Shown here: positions 12,101 through 25,000 of the stretch, in pieces | Position numbering within the stretch: position 1 is the stretch's first letter | How the letters are laid out: each line of letters starts with the position of its first letter | NCBI GenBank assembly: GCA_965153455.1 | Contig: OZ234493.1 | Location: forward strand, 27,704,213 to 27,768,212 | Length of the DNA stretch: 64,000 bases | Source of the DNA: Sphagnum compactum | Lineage: Eukaryota; Bryophyta; Sphagnopsida; Sphagnales | Direction of reading: 5' to 3' | Notes under the pieces: generated by a model | What the model was told of the DNA's origin: nothing | The model's input: only the letters and a program-made list of their open reading frames with translations | Databases searched by the model: none | Translations under genes and position numbers: made by a program

Positions 12101-14059
12101 ATATATAATTTGAACTAGTTGAAATTGGTATTAAACAAGTAGATGATTTTCATTAGAACGTAGGTGATTGTTTGATGCAACTGCACATTTGCCTAAACAT
12201 TTGTAAACATTTGATAAAATTGTATTATTTGCAAGATTGTTTGAATGTTGGCACATTTAAAACATTAAGTTATTGTAAATTCAAATTAACCTTTGATATT
12301 TTGCACAATTTGCATCATGGAAATGAAAATGATGAAAATACGTACATTAACAATTTATGGTGATGCCATTTATTCAAGGAAGATTTAAGGTGATTTTATT
12401 GTGATATATTGGATGCCATAATATTTGCAATGCCCAATTCATGGTTGGAACAAGACCAATCATCAAGTAATGATGAAAGTAAGGCAAGAATGCCAAATGA
12501 GACTTTTAAACTTGGTTTTTGCAAATAATTAATTGAATTTACTAATAATTTTCATTAAATTATGAGCATCTCAAATCTTGACAATCATGATCAATTATAC
12601 ATAGAATCTAAGTGACCAATAATGCAAAAGTAAAAAAATTCACATCCTCAATAATTAAACAACACTTAAAATTCAAAATAAACAAAAAAATCATGATGCT
12701 AATGAAATTCCTTATATATATATATAGTGAATTTTAGATGCACAAATGTTTCAAGCAACTAGATGCATAATGTCTTGATTCATAAATCTTTAATTTAGTT
12801 GATAGCAAACATATTATTACATATAGGAAAGATATCCAAAACATTGGTAAATATGTGTATACTATTGTCAAAGAATATATTTTTCATTCAAATTTTCTAT
12901 GCATCTAAATTATATATAATATTTCTCCAAAAATTATAAAAATGTGAATTTGAAAACTCATGTGAAGATGTGTAAATATATCAAAAGAAAATTGATTTGG
13001 ACAAATGATTAAACTTAGATTTATGGAACTATATTATTAATTATAAACTTGATATAAAAATTCTTTCAATGTTGAACAAAATAGTAATGTGAAAACATGA
13101 AATAATGAGCTAGTCACGTCAAGGTTAAAGTCCTTTCCAAGGACTGCATTTTCCAAGTGACAAATTTTTATTGGTTTATACTGTATTTTTCATTTAGTTT
13201 TTCAAACAAAATATCAAATTTGAGGCCAAATATGATATGTAACATGATAAAAACTCAAATTGTTTTGCATCAAGCCTTAGATTATAATCAAATTTATAAC
13301 TTTACTTTGGACCATTATTACAAATTCAAAATTATAATAGTGCTTAAGGATGTTTGAATATCAAAATTTAAAAATGTATATGTATTTTTATTTTTTGAGT
13401 GTTTTGAACACATGGACCCCTTCTTGTGGAATATATTAAAATTCACAAAAAAATTGAAATGATTTGGTGAACATTTGATAAGGAAAAAAAAAATTTGAAA
13501 AAAAAAAACCACATGTCCACATGTTTTTTTTGAGTGCTTTAAATGTATAAAAGGACTCTTGAAACATGGTGAATTTTCATAAATTTTTTGTATTGGCAAC
13601 TTTGAAAGTATAAAAATTTATTGCAAAAATTAAATGAAGTTTTTGATATATAGTGTTCCCACGTTGATTTTTCAAAAAATTGAAAAATAGTTTTTAAGGA
13701 CTATCCACACATTCTGTGGCTCCTTATTTCATGCTTTCACCCTATAATGTTTAATTTCAATACATTTCAAATTTACACAAAATTTTCAATTACAAGGTTA
13801 ACGACAATATGATATTCATGAAAATGTTGTTAATATTTCAACCAACTTAAATTTGGTCCAAAATGTATTACCATGGATGTTGTACGACAATTTATTGATC
13901 ATAGTGTCTTTGAAAAGAAATTAAAATATAAATTCATTAGGAGAAAACACCTCATTTGCAATTAGGTGTTTCGACTATAATTTTATAAAAAAAATCCATT
14001 CTCTTATTTAATTAAAAAAACCCAAACTTGATGGTTAGTAACAAAATCAAAAATTTGCC
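9115..14059. other. AT-rich intergenic DNA
   Basis: No gene supported. It holds homopolymer-rich DNA, a short (TTA)n stretch near 9620-9650 and one copy of the GTAGCCAAA-type small element at about 10041-10132. A degenerate low-complexity tract of AAACCTAA/AACTAAAC type lies at about 11860-12070. Short ORFs here (for example 12172-12363 and 13318-13599) are AT-driven. Confidence 0.5.
10041..10132 (+). repeat. Diverged copy of small palindromic element (GTAGCCAAA family)
   Basis: This shares, in order, the AAGCCAAAAA start, a TTCATATTTTGG middle and the segment CAAATTTGGCTAAATCTTCTTATGGTTGAT with the three better copies at 28383-29280. The right terminal TTTGGCTAC is degraded. Assignment rests on visual similarity to those copies. 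Confidence 0.5.
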
Positions 14060-14064
14060 CAACA

Positions 14065-14962
14065 TGTTGCAACCTTAACCTTGGGCTCGCAACGAAGGCA
14101 AGGGCTTGCAAAGGTGTAAGTTAATAATGAAGCCTAGGAGTCACATTTCATGCTCCTGGGAATCACATTTCATACTCCTGGAAGTGTAGGAGAGTGTGAG
14201 GGAATGAACCCGCACACTCCCAAGTGAGTTCCCATTTTGGGAATTGGAGTCCCAATGAACTCTCAAATTTTTAGATGGCGATTGTAGGGGTCAAAAATCA
14301 TTAGATTAAAGATTTCATTATACCCTTGGAAAGTAGATGTTTAAAATGGGCTCGCATGACCCATTTGCGTATTTACATAAGTTATGGTCAAAAGAAGGGT
14401 CAAGAGTCAAAGTGCTAATTTGACTCCCAACCATTAAAAGTTGAGAATCACCCTAATTTACTTGCGTAGGTGGCGTGCCACATGCCACTGGAAATCTCTC
14501 GATGAAGGTTACAACTTTGCTTCCGACCTCACCTCAATCGAAGGTCTGCACAAAAAGGTATGAACTTCCAAGGTCGCGAAAGTCCTAATTTTGAGAATTT
14601 CGGGACAAAATGACATTTGGGGCAGGTCCCGTGGCCAAGCACAGAGAATACTATAAGGGGAAGGTGATGGCTTTCCCCAAGTCCGGGCCGTGATGAGTCT
14701 TGTGAATCTGTGTTTGCATGTGGTTCGTCCGTGCACCAAAATTGTTCCAACTATGCACTAATCAACTTGTTGTTTGGTTTGTGCAGGTCTATGTGAATAA
14801 TTGACCCGCTTGTCACTTATCATAGTCCCCATCCCGGACTCCAGCACACCCCTTTACCTTCGAAGTGCTGTGAACCAGGGAGTGTACCTCAACTCCATAT
14901 CCTTCCGATGTTTTCACTTTGGATTCGCAATTGATTCTATCAAAAAGCTTGGGGGTGCGTCA
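14065..14962 (+). mobile_element. Solo LTR (family A) with 5-bp target duplication
   Basis: This 898-bp block starts TGTTGCAACC and ends GTGCGTCA, so it has canonical TG...CA LTR ends. It is flanked by CAACA at 14060-14064 and CAACA at 14963-14967, a perfect 5-bp target-site duplication. A diverged copy lies in the opposite orientation at 53076-53987, and the two share most of their length (for example the segments around 14240-14420 and 14590-14700). No gag or pol is attached, so this is a solo LTR left by LTR-LTR recombination. It could also be a TRIM/LARD-like non-autonomous unit, but no internal domain or second LTR is visible. Confidence 0.8.
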
Positions 14963-14967
14963 CAACA

Positions 14968-17361
14968 TTAATGAATACCTTGCAAAAGGACATGTAATCA
15001 TCATGTGCATATTGAAAATGACCATGTCATTTACATTTTTGATATAATGACACACTTGGTCCTTCCCCTAATGGAAAAACTAAATATGTGCACCTTCTAT
15101 GTACATAGGAAGTAGATGCATTGCATTGAAAAAATGTACAAGTTTTGAAAGGGTATACAACAAATATGGCATGCCTCAAGGATTCAATGGTGACATGATA
15201 CTTCATGGAAGAAACATGTATGCACTAGTTTTAACCAACAAGGTGGAGGATATGGGATTTTGACAAGGAAAAATTAGGGAGGTTTTGGAAGGAGTTTACA
15301 AATTTTGAAGCTATTAACAATGCATATGGATCTTTTCAAGATTACAAATTTAACTTTTTTCAAAATCCTTGATATGGAATTTTTTCCACAATCTTCAAGT
15401 TGGTTTTAACACAAGAATTAAAACATCTCCCTATGCTTTAAAAAAATGGAAATCTATTGAGTAAAAGATTGTTGAAAGACAAATAAAAAGAAATCCTTTT
15501 CATGTCAATTAAATTCAATTTTCTATTCAATTAGCCGCAACATGCACCATTGTAGTACATGGGTGACTTCAATGTGAAATCTATTATTTTGTATTTTACC
15601 AAAATTTTGAACAATTATTAGCCTTTTTTGTCGAAAATTTCACACATGCAATCAAATTCATAAAAAGCACATTTGAAGGTAACCAAATTTGAACTTTGGC
15701 CTAGTCCATTCAAATGTATTAAATGTGAACCATCTAACTACAATGATAACATGAAACTTGTCACAATTATTTTACTTTTGATAATCATATTCCTTACTGG
15801 TTGAAAATTTCAAAATTAAAAATTCATATGCAAAGTTAAAAATTTAAAAATATATTAATTATTTGGTACACAAGTGCTAGTTGCTTAGGTACTATGGTAT
15901 ACACCATGGATAAGGTTTATTAAAAAAATGTTTAACATTCAACCCTAGTGGTGTAACATAATAAGATATGGTTTATAATGTTTAAAAACAATAAATTAAC
16001 ATTTACATTTATTTTTTCCATTAGTGATTTTTTTCCATTTCATGAAAAACATTTGAATTTTTTTGACATAAATTCCCTTAAATTTTTTTTTTGGGCCATA
16101 AAAAGTTTCAAACATTTGCAAAAAATCACCACAATTGCCTACAACATGAGATGGTGTTAAGTTTTTTTTACTTTCATATTTTGAATATATCCAAATTTGT
16201 CTAAATATCTTAATGGATGATCACCACTTAATAAAATCACAAAATTGAAAAAAAAAACATTGTTTTCCATTATCAAATCATTTTTCTCAAGTTGGATCAA
16301 TTGTTAATTAAAAAAGAAGGGTGGATTAAGAACAAATGCACAATATGGATTAAAAATTGCTTTTTTGAAATCATACCGTACATAAAATATGTAATTATAT
16401 AATACCTTAATACTTGTTTTTAAAAATTACATTTCCAAAATATTTTGATTAATCCAAATTAATTAGCATCCATATTCTCTATAAATGAAATAAAAAATAA
16501 TTCATGCAAATAAAACATTTGCACCACTTTATCAATTAAACTTCATATTTAATGTTGTTAAGGATAATTTATGTAAAACTATGTTATTATAACAAAACAT
16601 TATGATACAAATTGTGGTGTCAAACTCATTACACGTCTTTTTTACATAAATGCATGACAAACAATATATATTGCAATTTATAAACTACCTAGAATGCAAA
16701 CATTTTATTGCAAATCAATATAATTAAAACCTATTACAAAAGAAATAACTTCATATTGTCCAATAGTAATAATCAAAGATTTTACCATAAGCATGATGTT
16801 AACAAAAACAAATCAATCATCAACACTACAAAATCTTATGATTAAATGCAAACTAAAACCTAGCTTTTTCAAAAACATCACCTATTAACAAAACCCAAAT
16901 TGATCATATTGAGACAAATGCATCAACACAACAATGTTGTTTCAAATAGACACAAAGTTATTGAATAGATCAATATAAACCTATATATTTTGCATTAGAA
17001 GTTACCACATTACCTATATGCCATATTTTGTTTTACCATGAAATTCATCTTTCAAAAAACATTGTTAAAAATTCATTGAAAAAATTTAATTCTCATGATT
17101 TTTGAGCTAAAATAATAAAGATTAAGGACATATATAATAATTATAATTATAAAAATAAATTATAAAATAATTTCATCAAACCTATAGGCAGGGCTCGTCT
17201 GTCCCAAATACATTGTTTATCTTAGTTTTCTTTGATTCAATTTCTTGATCTCAGTTTCTATATTTTATACAAGAGATATTACATATTATATATTTGTTTC
17301 TATTGCAATTAATGGGTTCTACCAGGTCCTGGAACGGCATAACCGGTGCTCTCCACCATTG
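14968..17361. other. AT-rich intergenic DNA
   Basis: No gene supported. A possible further remnant of the GTAGCCAAA-type small element lies near 16165-16215 (ATCCAAATTTGTCTAAAT followed by GGATGATCACCACTT). Otherwise I see only AT-rich sequence with short chance ORFs. Confidence 0.45.
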
Positions 17362-17805
17362 ATTCACCTCACAAGTGGAACTGGGAAAACCAAAATGGGT
17401 CAAAGCCTGGTAGGGTACAATAGACCGTTCCATCAGGTGGTACCTAACAAGTGCTACTGGGGACTGTTCCAGATCAAGCCTGTTGATTTACATCACAAGT
17501 GGAACCGGCAGAACCAAAATGGGTCAAAGCCTGATAGGACACGAGAGGTCATTCTGTCAGGCGTACTGGAACAGTCCGCAGTAGGACCTGTTACTGGGGA
17601 CTGTTCGAGATCAAAATCGGATTTCATACCCGCCGTGAGGAATGGACAGAACCAAAACGGGTTAAAGCCCGGTACGCGGCAAGACGCCTTTCCGTCAAGT
17701 GGGACTTACAGGTTCTACTGGGGACTGTTCCAGATCATAACTGTTGTTAACCCGGGGTGTTGACGTCACAAGTGGAACTGGCAGAAACCAAAAGTGGAAC
17801 CAGCG
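17362..17805 (+). repeat. Tandem repeat, about 130-138 bp unit, 3+ copies
   Basis: Three successive units carry the recurring phrases GTGGAACYGGCAGAACC, AAAATGGGTCAAAGCC and CTACTGGGGACTGTTCCAGATCA. They start near 17362, 17491 and 17630, and a fourth partial unit starts at about 17765. The tract is much richer in GC than the DNA to its left. An open frame across it (17245-17763) follows the repeat and shows no known domain. Confidence 0.75.
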
Positions 17806-18312
17806 CGCACGTATCGAGGGAAAGCACGACTCGTGGGAGTGAGAACCGTGGTTAGTTTTCACGGTGAGCTGATTGTAACCGGAGTTACGCCATGGCCAAA
17901 GAACGCGAAGAACGCACGGCGGCTTGTCTTGTCCGTCGCGCGACGGACTCGCGTTTTCTTGCGCGAATGGCCGACATGCTTCCTCGCATTTCTTTGAACT
18001 TTGTTGTTGCGATTTTCCTGTCGCAAGCGAGCATTTTGCAAGCTTGATCAAGCTCTAGAAGAAGCTGGAAATCTCGAGGAAGGCATCGGTTGCAATGAGG
18101 AACATAAATCTCAAAGGAGACCCGGCAATGATGTCATGATGAGCAAACGCTGGTGGGTGCGCGGGCAAGAAGCGGGGATGATGATGATGATGAGGATGAT
18201 GCTAGGGCAACAGGAAACAGGAGTCCGGGTTGTTCAATACAGTCTCGGCGTCTGGACCATCTTCAGGTGTAGAAACAGAACGTTAAGGTGGGAGTAGTGT
18301 AGTTGTGGGAGG
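17806..18312. other. CpG-rich block, possible displaced 5' region of the PRAF gene
   Basis: CpG dinucleotides are dense here (for example around 17885-17965, with CGTCGCGCGACGG), unlike the flanks. If the inversion described for the PRAF pseudogene is undone, this block lies upstream of the gene's 5' half, where an unmethylated promoter or leader would be expected. No start-codon exon could be matched, so the role is inference. Confidence 0.35.
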
Positions 18313-21300
18313 AGCTTTTCAAGAGCTTCCACAAGCTGGGGATGTGAAACATCACAGTCTACCCCATGGCCTAGTTGGCCCCCTGACTCCTCTCCCCAAG
18401 AAAAAACTTCCCCATGTTTTGTCACCAGTGCAGCATGTCTTCCTCCACAAGAAACATTTTGCACATCTAGTACTACACCAGCCTCCAAAGGCTTGGGCAA
18501 CAGAGCATCCAATTTGATATCCCCAGGGATGCCAACTCTGCATTCACCACCTCCAAGTACACCATCTCCTATCCCCTCACCCCACAATAAAATGGCACCC
18601 AAGGCATCCCCCTCTTCATGCCCTGAACCATGGCTTGAGGAACTAACAGCACTTGACATGCTTATTCTAGAGTTGTCAGTCTGGATTCCCCCACCCAGTC
18701 TTGTATGCGCAGCCACACTGTCTGAACCTACATCAGAAGTGCCTAAATGCATTGATCCACCAATGGATCCTCCATCAAAAAATTTGCTCTTCATTTTAGC
18801 TAATAACTTTTCCTCTGATGAAAAATTCTTTTCTATTCCTCTGTGACAAGGACTCCCAAAGAAACTGAAAACTTTGCGAGCATCTCCACTATCCTGCAAG
18901 ACCCACAGAAATGGTCATCTTAGAAAGTACAACATGCAACCAATACATATGTCAACTTAGAATCTGTGTTTCCTGCAGGATCAGACAAACACCTCACTCA
19001 ACAAAGTTCACTTCACAATTCAACAAAGATTCCTTAGATACACATCTTCTAGAGTTCAGAGAAATTAAAATTGGTGAACTCAGAACAGAAAAGAGTCACT
19101 GGCTCTCAAAGCCAGTTAGAAATGGCAGAAAATGAACAACTTATCTGAAATAAGTACCCAGAATTTGTCCATACTTCAAACTTTAGTCAACCTTTAGAGT
19201 TGAAGGATGACCCAATAATAAGGCCAGCAAAAAGGAAAAAGAGGAGATCCCAATATGAAAACATACAGAAGAAACCAGAGCAGCATGAACATAAGAGATA
19301 GTCTCAAGCATGTTGAGTGACCTTCAACAGCAACATGCATGGTTGTGTTGACCTACCGTAAAATCCCCACCGACTTGATCAGCTATTGGCAGGAGGTGGT
19401 GATCAATGTCAGACATTGAGCAACCTAATGAGTTTAAGTCACAAATCTTGCAGACTCAGTCATAGTGCTCACAAAAGAGATGGAAATTACAAAGGAAATC
19501 AAGATATGAGAAGTAAACACAAAAGAAGAATCTAATTAGCAAGGAAGACAATAGAGATACAACACTGGAAACAAAGTGGGCTTTGAAAAGATCTGCACTC
19601 CGGACTAATAAGTGTTTGAAAGAACCATTTTGAAGATTCCAAATGTGGAAACACTAAGCAGAAATCTTTCTTTGTTAGACAAACCTCTGGTTCATTTTTA
19701 TAGTAACTTTGACAGTTTTCCTTTACTCCTCAGAAGACTTATTAAGTTTGTCTTGAACTATGAGGAACCCTAAAAAAAGAAGAGGTGTCATAGCAAAATA
19801 TAAGGCCATAATCTAGCTGAAATTTACACAGATAGGATGCTGCTGCAGCTGAAACACTGGCCTTTCTTATACACTGGTTGGCAACCACTTAATGCCTTAA
19901 GCAACTTCAATCGTGCGGTACATGCTGTCATCATGCAGCCTTCTTCACATCATTGTGCTCAGTGAAAGAAGCACACCTGATGCAAGCTGTTAAAGCTTCC
20001 AAATGGTGAGCTCAGTTGCAAGGTTTTTCTTGTCCAACCAATAGGGCTGCTGGCATCAGAGGTCCTTTCGATCTTCCCATGAGATCTTAATTTCCGCATT
20101 TGACAACCAGAGATCAAAGCCTCAAGGCCACAAAACCATACCTCAGCCTCTTCTTTGTCCTTGCAGATCTGTATGGAGAATACACATGTATGAGATGGCA
20201 GAGAAAACTCACAAAAAACACTTTGCAGGTAACATGACAATGGGTGGGGTCATAACCTTATGAGAGTCACGAACAAAGTTTCAGACCATCAACTTCATCA
20301 TGATAACAGTGATGAGCTGCCATGACTCCCCGCTGACTTCATCAGCTCCCAATGGTGGGTGTAGATGAGTATGTAATAATCCACCCTAAGTTGGACAAAC
20401 CCTTATGCAAACATCTGCATTGGAAGCAATGGGAAGACTCAGTGATGATGTTGGCTGGCACTTAAGAGACACAGCTAATTAGGAAAGCCATTATTATCCT
20501 CATTCAAGCTGCAACAAGCTTGTGAGGGTAAGCCTCATTTTGTTTTAGCTTGTCCTGTACACAGAATGCATTCAGGCGAGCTCAAATAGAGAGAAGCTTG
20601 TTCAGGTTAACAGTGCTAATGTTCAGTCTACCCATGACAGAATGCCAGTAGTCAGATGTTTTGGTTAACATATCATATTGTGATCATGACCTACAAGAAT
20701 GGGTGACACTTGGGTTGCAAGGTGTAATTTGAGGGCATGAACAACTACCACATCAAGTGAGCACTCCTCATTGGCATGAATCAGAAAAACTGATAGATAT
20801 TCCTTCTCTAGCTCATCCAGGGTAGTTCAGTCTACCCATGGCAGAATGCAAATAGTCGGATATTCTTGTTAACATATCATATTGTTCTTTATGACCTACA
20901 GGACGAGTGACACTTGGGTTGCAAGGTGTAATTGAGGGCATGAACAACTACCACATAAACTGAGCGCTCCTCATGGCCATGAATCGGAGAAAATGACTGA
21001 TACTCCTTCTCTGGCCATGGATACCTCTGAAAAATAGCCTATTGCAGAAAAAAGACATAGGAGGCTAGTTTGAGAATATTCCAAGTTAAATCAAGGCAGT
21101 TGTTGAAATAATCAAGCAAACCAGAACTAACTATGAACTTTCAAGCTTGGTTTTGCAAAGAAGATGATGACTCACAGTGCTTTCTCCTGGGACAATCCTG
21201 GATACTGTGTTCAACCAAAGCTTGTTCTCTTCCCTTCCAAAGTACAAAATCAGCAGAGTTTCATCCTGCAAAAAAAAAACCCCAAGGAAATCTTATTCTG

Positions 21301-21473
21301 CTGCTACAAGGCTACTCTCTGGTTAGAGATCCAGTAAAATAGCTCACAAGTTTCTGCTGGAAGGTGCATCCCAAGAAACGACTTACATTGGATAGTGTGA
21401 AGAGGCAAAACTTAGGTTTCCCCTGGCACCCATACTTGAGAAGCTGCGCACCCTTCTTCAGAGCAGTGATGGC
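18313..21473 (-). pseudogene. PRAF: 5' half of a PRAF-type gene (PH domain, first RCC1 repeat), inverted
   Basis: PRAF proteins combine PH, RCC1 repeats, FYVE and BRX; they bind phosphoinositides and are linked to membrane traffic and Rab/exchange-factor-like functions. Five exon segments read leftwards. 21473-21387 holds ALKKGAQLLKYG, the start of the PH domain. 21265-21176 holds SRIVPG. About 21030-20960 holds an FQRY..PEKEY segment. 20168-19977 holds ICKDKEEAEVWFCGLEALIS, the end of the PH domain, then SSPFGS. 18893 to about 18313 is a Ser-rich linker, then the first RCC1 repeat with SCGGRHAALVTKHGE and FSWGEESGGQLGHG. GT/AG signals fit these borders. Homology stops abruptly after LVEALEKL at about 18313, exactly where the + strand half resumes at about 22028. 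The first coding exon was not found. Confidence 0.85.
20621..21018 (-). repeat. 204-bp tandem duplication spanning a PH-domain exon
   Basis: The sequence from GTTCAGTCTACCC at 20621 recurs from 20825, and the copies match through about 20820 and 21018. On the - strand both copies can encode the PEKEY...S..IH...EE part of the PH domain. The right copy keeps the FQRY start, while the left copy better keeps EKEYLS and CSLDV before a possible GT donor. The duplication therefore doubles an exon of the PRAF 5' half. Confidence 0.75.
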
Positions 21474-22027
21474 CTTCACACATTGAGAAAAGATGTCCCA
21501 GTATGAAATCAGGTGATGCTGCCGATAACAACAGTGTCTTGGAACAACACAACCTGCAACCCTCAGTTTGATTGCAATTCCATCTGAATTTGATTTAAAT
21601 GAGATTCAGATCCCAAGATCCACATCCATACATGCAACTTATGAGGCTAAATTCACAGCACAAAATAGTCTAGTTTCTAATGTGCATGCAGATTATGCCT
21701 GAGAACAAAAACCTCTCTGGTTTGCAAGAGCTCCACATGCATAATGGCATCCTGCAGCAAGGCCTAATGGAGTTCTACCAATTTGTGAAATTGCCAAGGC
21801 GATTGAGAATATTGAAATTTGGACAGCATTCCCCTGGCATTTCCTCTATGTACAATTGGTTACTACAGCAGCAGCCTGGCTCTGATGTGAGCTTTTCCGT
21901 TGCTGGCAGACTACCTCTGTCTCTCTGTGGAAGCTCGGCTTGGGGGAGAAAGGCATTCAGTCCTTTGACGGAGCTAGTAGACTTGACGAAAGAAAGAGGA
22001 AGGAAGGAAGGGGGGCATTCTGTTGTA

Positions 22028-25000
22028 CCTGTTCATTGAGTTTGTTTCATGTGGCCAGTACCATTTGTGTGCAGTCACTTTGTCTGGGGACCTCTACACT
22101 TGGGGTGATGGCACACATAATTCTGGTTTGTTGGGTCATGGCAACAACATCAAGCCACTGGATGCCCAAACGAGTGAATGGGCCTCTAGAAGGCATAAGG
22201 GTGTCCTCTATTTCTTGTGGTCATTGGCACACTGCATTGGTCACATCTACTGGCCAGCTTTTCACTTTTGGTGATGGGACTTTTGGTGTGCTTGGACATG
22301 GAGACAGGAATAGGATGTATGCTCCAAGAGAGGTGGAACCTTTAAAGGCACTTAAGACTGTACAGGCAGCATGTGGGGTGTGGCATACAGCTGCTGTGGT
22401 TGAGGTGATGGTGGGCTACTCTAATGCAAGTACCTGTATGTCTGGCAAGCTGTTTACCTGGGGGGATGGGGACAAAGGAAGACTTGGCCATGGAGACAAA
22501 GAACAGCACTTGGTGCCTACATGTGTAGCTGCACTTGTTGACCACAATTTTCGACAGGTTGCATGTGGCTATAGTTTGACAGTAGCACTTACAACAGTAG
22601 GACAGGTTTTCACAATGGGTAGCACAACTTATGGACAACTAGGGGATCCAGAGGCAGATGGAAAACTGCCAGGGCTAGTGGAGGGCAGACTATGGGAGGC
22701 TTATGTGGAGGAGATTGCATGTGGGGTATACCATGTTGCTGTCCTGACTCAGAAGACAGAGGTCTGTACATGGGGTAAAGGGGCTAATGGAAGGCTTGGT
22801 CATGGAGACACACAAGACAGGAGTACTCCCACTCTAGTAGAAGCACTGAAAGGTAAGCAGGTGAAGAGTATAGCTTGTGGTGCTAGCTTCACAGCTGCTA
22901 TTTGTCGACACAAATGGTTGTCAGGGGCTGACCAGAGAGTGTGCTTAGGATGTTGGCAGCCATTTGGGTTCATCAGGAAACGGCACAATTGCTACAACTG
23001 CGGTGCTGTATTTTGTCATGCTTGTAGTTCAAAAAAGGCTTCGAAAGCTTTATTGGCTCCTAATCCAAACAGGCCATACCGTGTTTGTGACCCCTGCTTA
23101 AGCAAGTTGAAAAGGGCTGCTGAATCTGGAGTCACTGTTGGCCCCCTGTCCAGAAGGGTAGCCCCTAGCCAATGGCCAATTGAGGTTAGAGACAGTTTGG
23201 TTCAAGTGGAGCCCAAAGTTCCAAGAGCACAGCCACCACCATCAGAATCAGCCACAATTGTTGAAGCAGTTAAACATATAGACAGGAAACCTGTGCCAAA
23301 GCGAATGAAAAAACCTGAATCTTCTTCCAGCCGTGTTGCTCCTGCACCAAGTGTTGTTTCACCATGCCATCCTGGAGTACTGTGGATGTCCCAACCGGTT
23401 TCAACTCAGAATTTCAGGCAACAAACTCCTCAATACCCAAACTTAAAATTGCCTCCTCTTACTCTGTCCCTTCACCTAGGGCTGTTTCCAGAGCAGTGTC
23501 ACCTCTGTCAAGGAGGTTGAGTCCCCCAAGGGCCACAACACCCACTCCAACCATCAGTGGCCTCACAGTTACAAAGGCAGTTGTTGAGGATCTGAAGAAG
23601 ACCAATGCCACCTTAAGTGCTGAGAATATGAGTTTCCAGTCACAGGTACTTCACAATCCTACCTTCTACAGTGGAATTGCAAGGTGTCTAGTAATTGAGA
23701 TGAGCTAATTCTGTTAAGTCCTGTTGTTGACTTAATTTCCTGTGAGCCTTTGGGCTGTCAAGATGCCCTGAGACATGGAAGATGGAAAATGTTTTTTGCT
23801 GAACACTCAGTTGCTGATATGTTGCAGTTAGCTTTATATGCAAAAGCTTACCTGTAGTGGAAGCATTATGGTTGCACACAGGGTGTTCACACTTTAGAAG
23901 GATTTTGGCATAAGTGTACTGTACTTCCTTGGCTTGCACTCATCTCTTCTCATGTCATCCTATAAACTGTCTCTTTGAATTAGAAATTCATGGTATGGTC
24001 CATCCTACAGATTGAGAGCCTTTCTCACCAGCTTCTAAATCAAGAGAAGGAGCTGTAGCATTCCTCTCAAAAACTTCAAAATGCTATTGCAATGGCTACA
24101 GAGGAGGCTATCAAATCTAGGGCTGCCAAAGAAGTTATCAAGTCTCTCACTGCCCAGGTACTAACAGTTCATGTGGATGGTATGTTAGAATGGTAGTGTG
24201 GTTTTGTTCATCATCATAGAGATCAAAACATTTGTGTGTTGCACTGCAACCTTTAGCACAAAGGTTTTGTAAAGTTTAAGTTTTGGGGACTTCTGCTTAA
24301 AAAAATACCCGTGTTCATGTTATGTATTTGGATTGTACATTCAAGTTGTGACAATAGCCATAATTATAAAAGGTCACAAATTGATGTTCTACACCCTCAA
24401 TTATGTTTCAGTTTTGTGGACACTCTCACGGCTTCAGAAGTTGAGAGGTTTCTCTATCCAAATGAGTGTGTCTTTTGGTGCATTTTGCAGCTCAAAGAGT
24501 GGGCAGATAGATTCCCTAAAGGTGCCTCTAGACATGGGAGATCAGTGTCCAGATCTGCTGGTCATCCTGATATGCCAAATGACAGTCATCTGATGGCCAC
24601 TGCTGACATGGTGCAACAACCTGATGGAGAGGGAGCTCCACTGTTGCCTCGCAAATACAATGTCAGCATGGCAACCAAGAATGTTCATGAAGTGGATGCA
24701 AATGGTGTTATCAGCCCCCATTCAGTGTCAAGTCCTCCTTTCCCTGAATCATACAATTCCATGGATCCTGGGTCTAGTTCAAGTCCTTGTGATGCTACTG
24801 AGAGTAATTTTGGAGGAGTACGAGGCAGGGCACTAGCAGCATGCAAGTAGCTACCACTGGAGAAGGTGAGAGAAACAGGCTTGAACAGGCACGACCAAAT
24901 GAGGAAGGGGGCAGAACAGTGGAGAGCTCCTTCTCATCAGAGAATGGAAGAGAAACTGAAACAGAGTGGGTAGAACAAGATGATCCTGGTGTCTACATCA

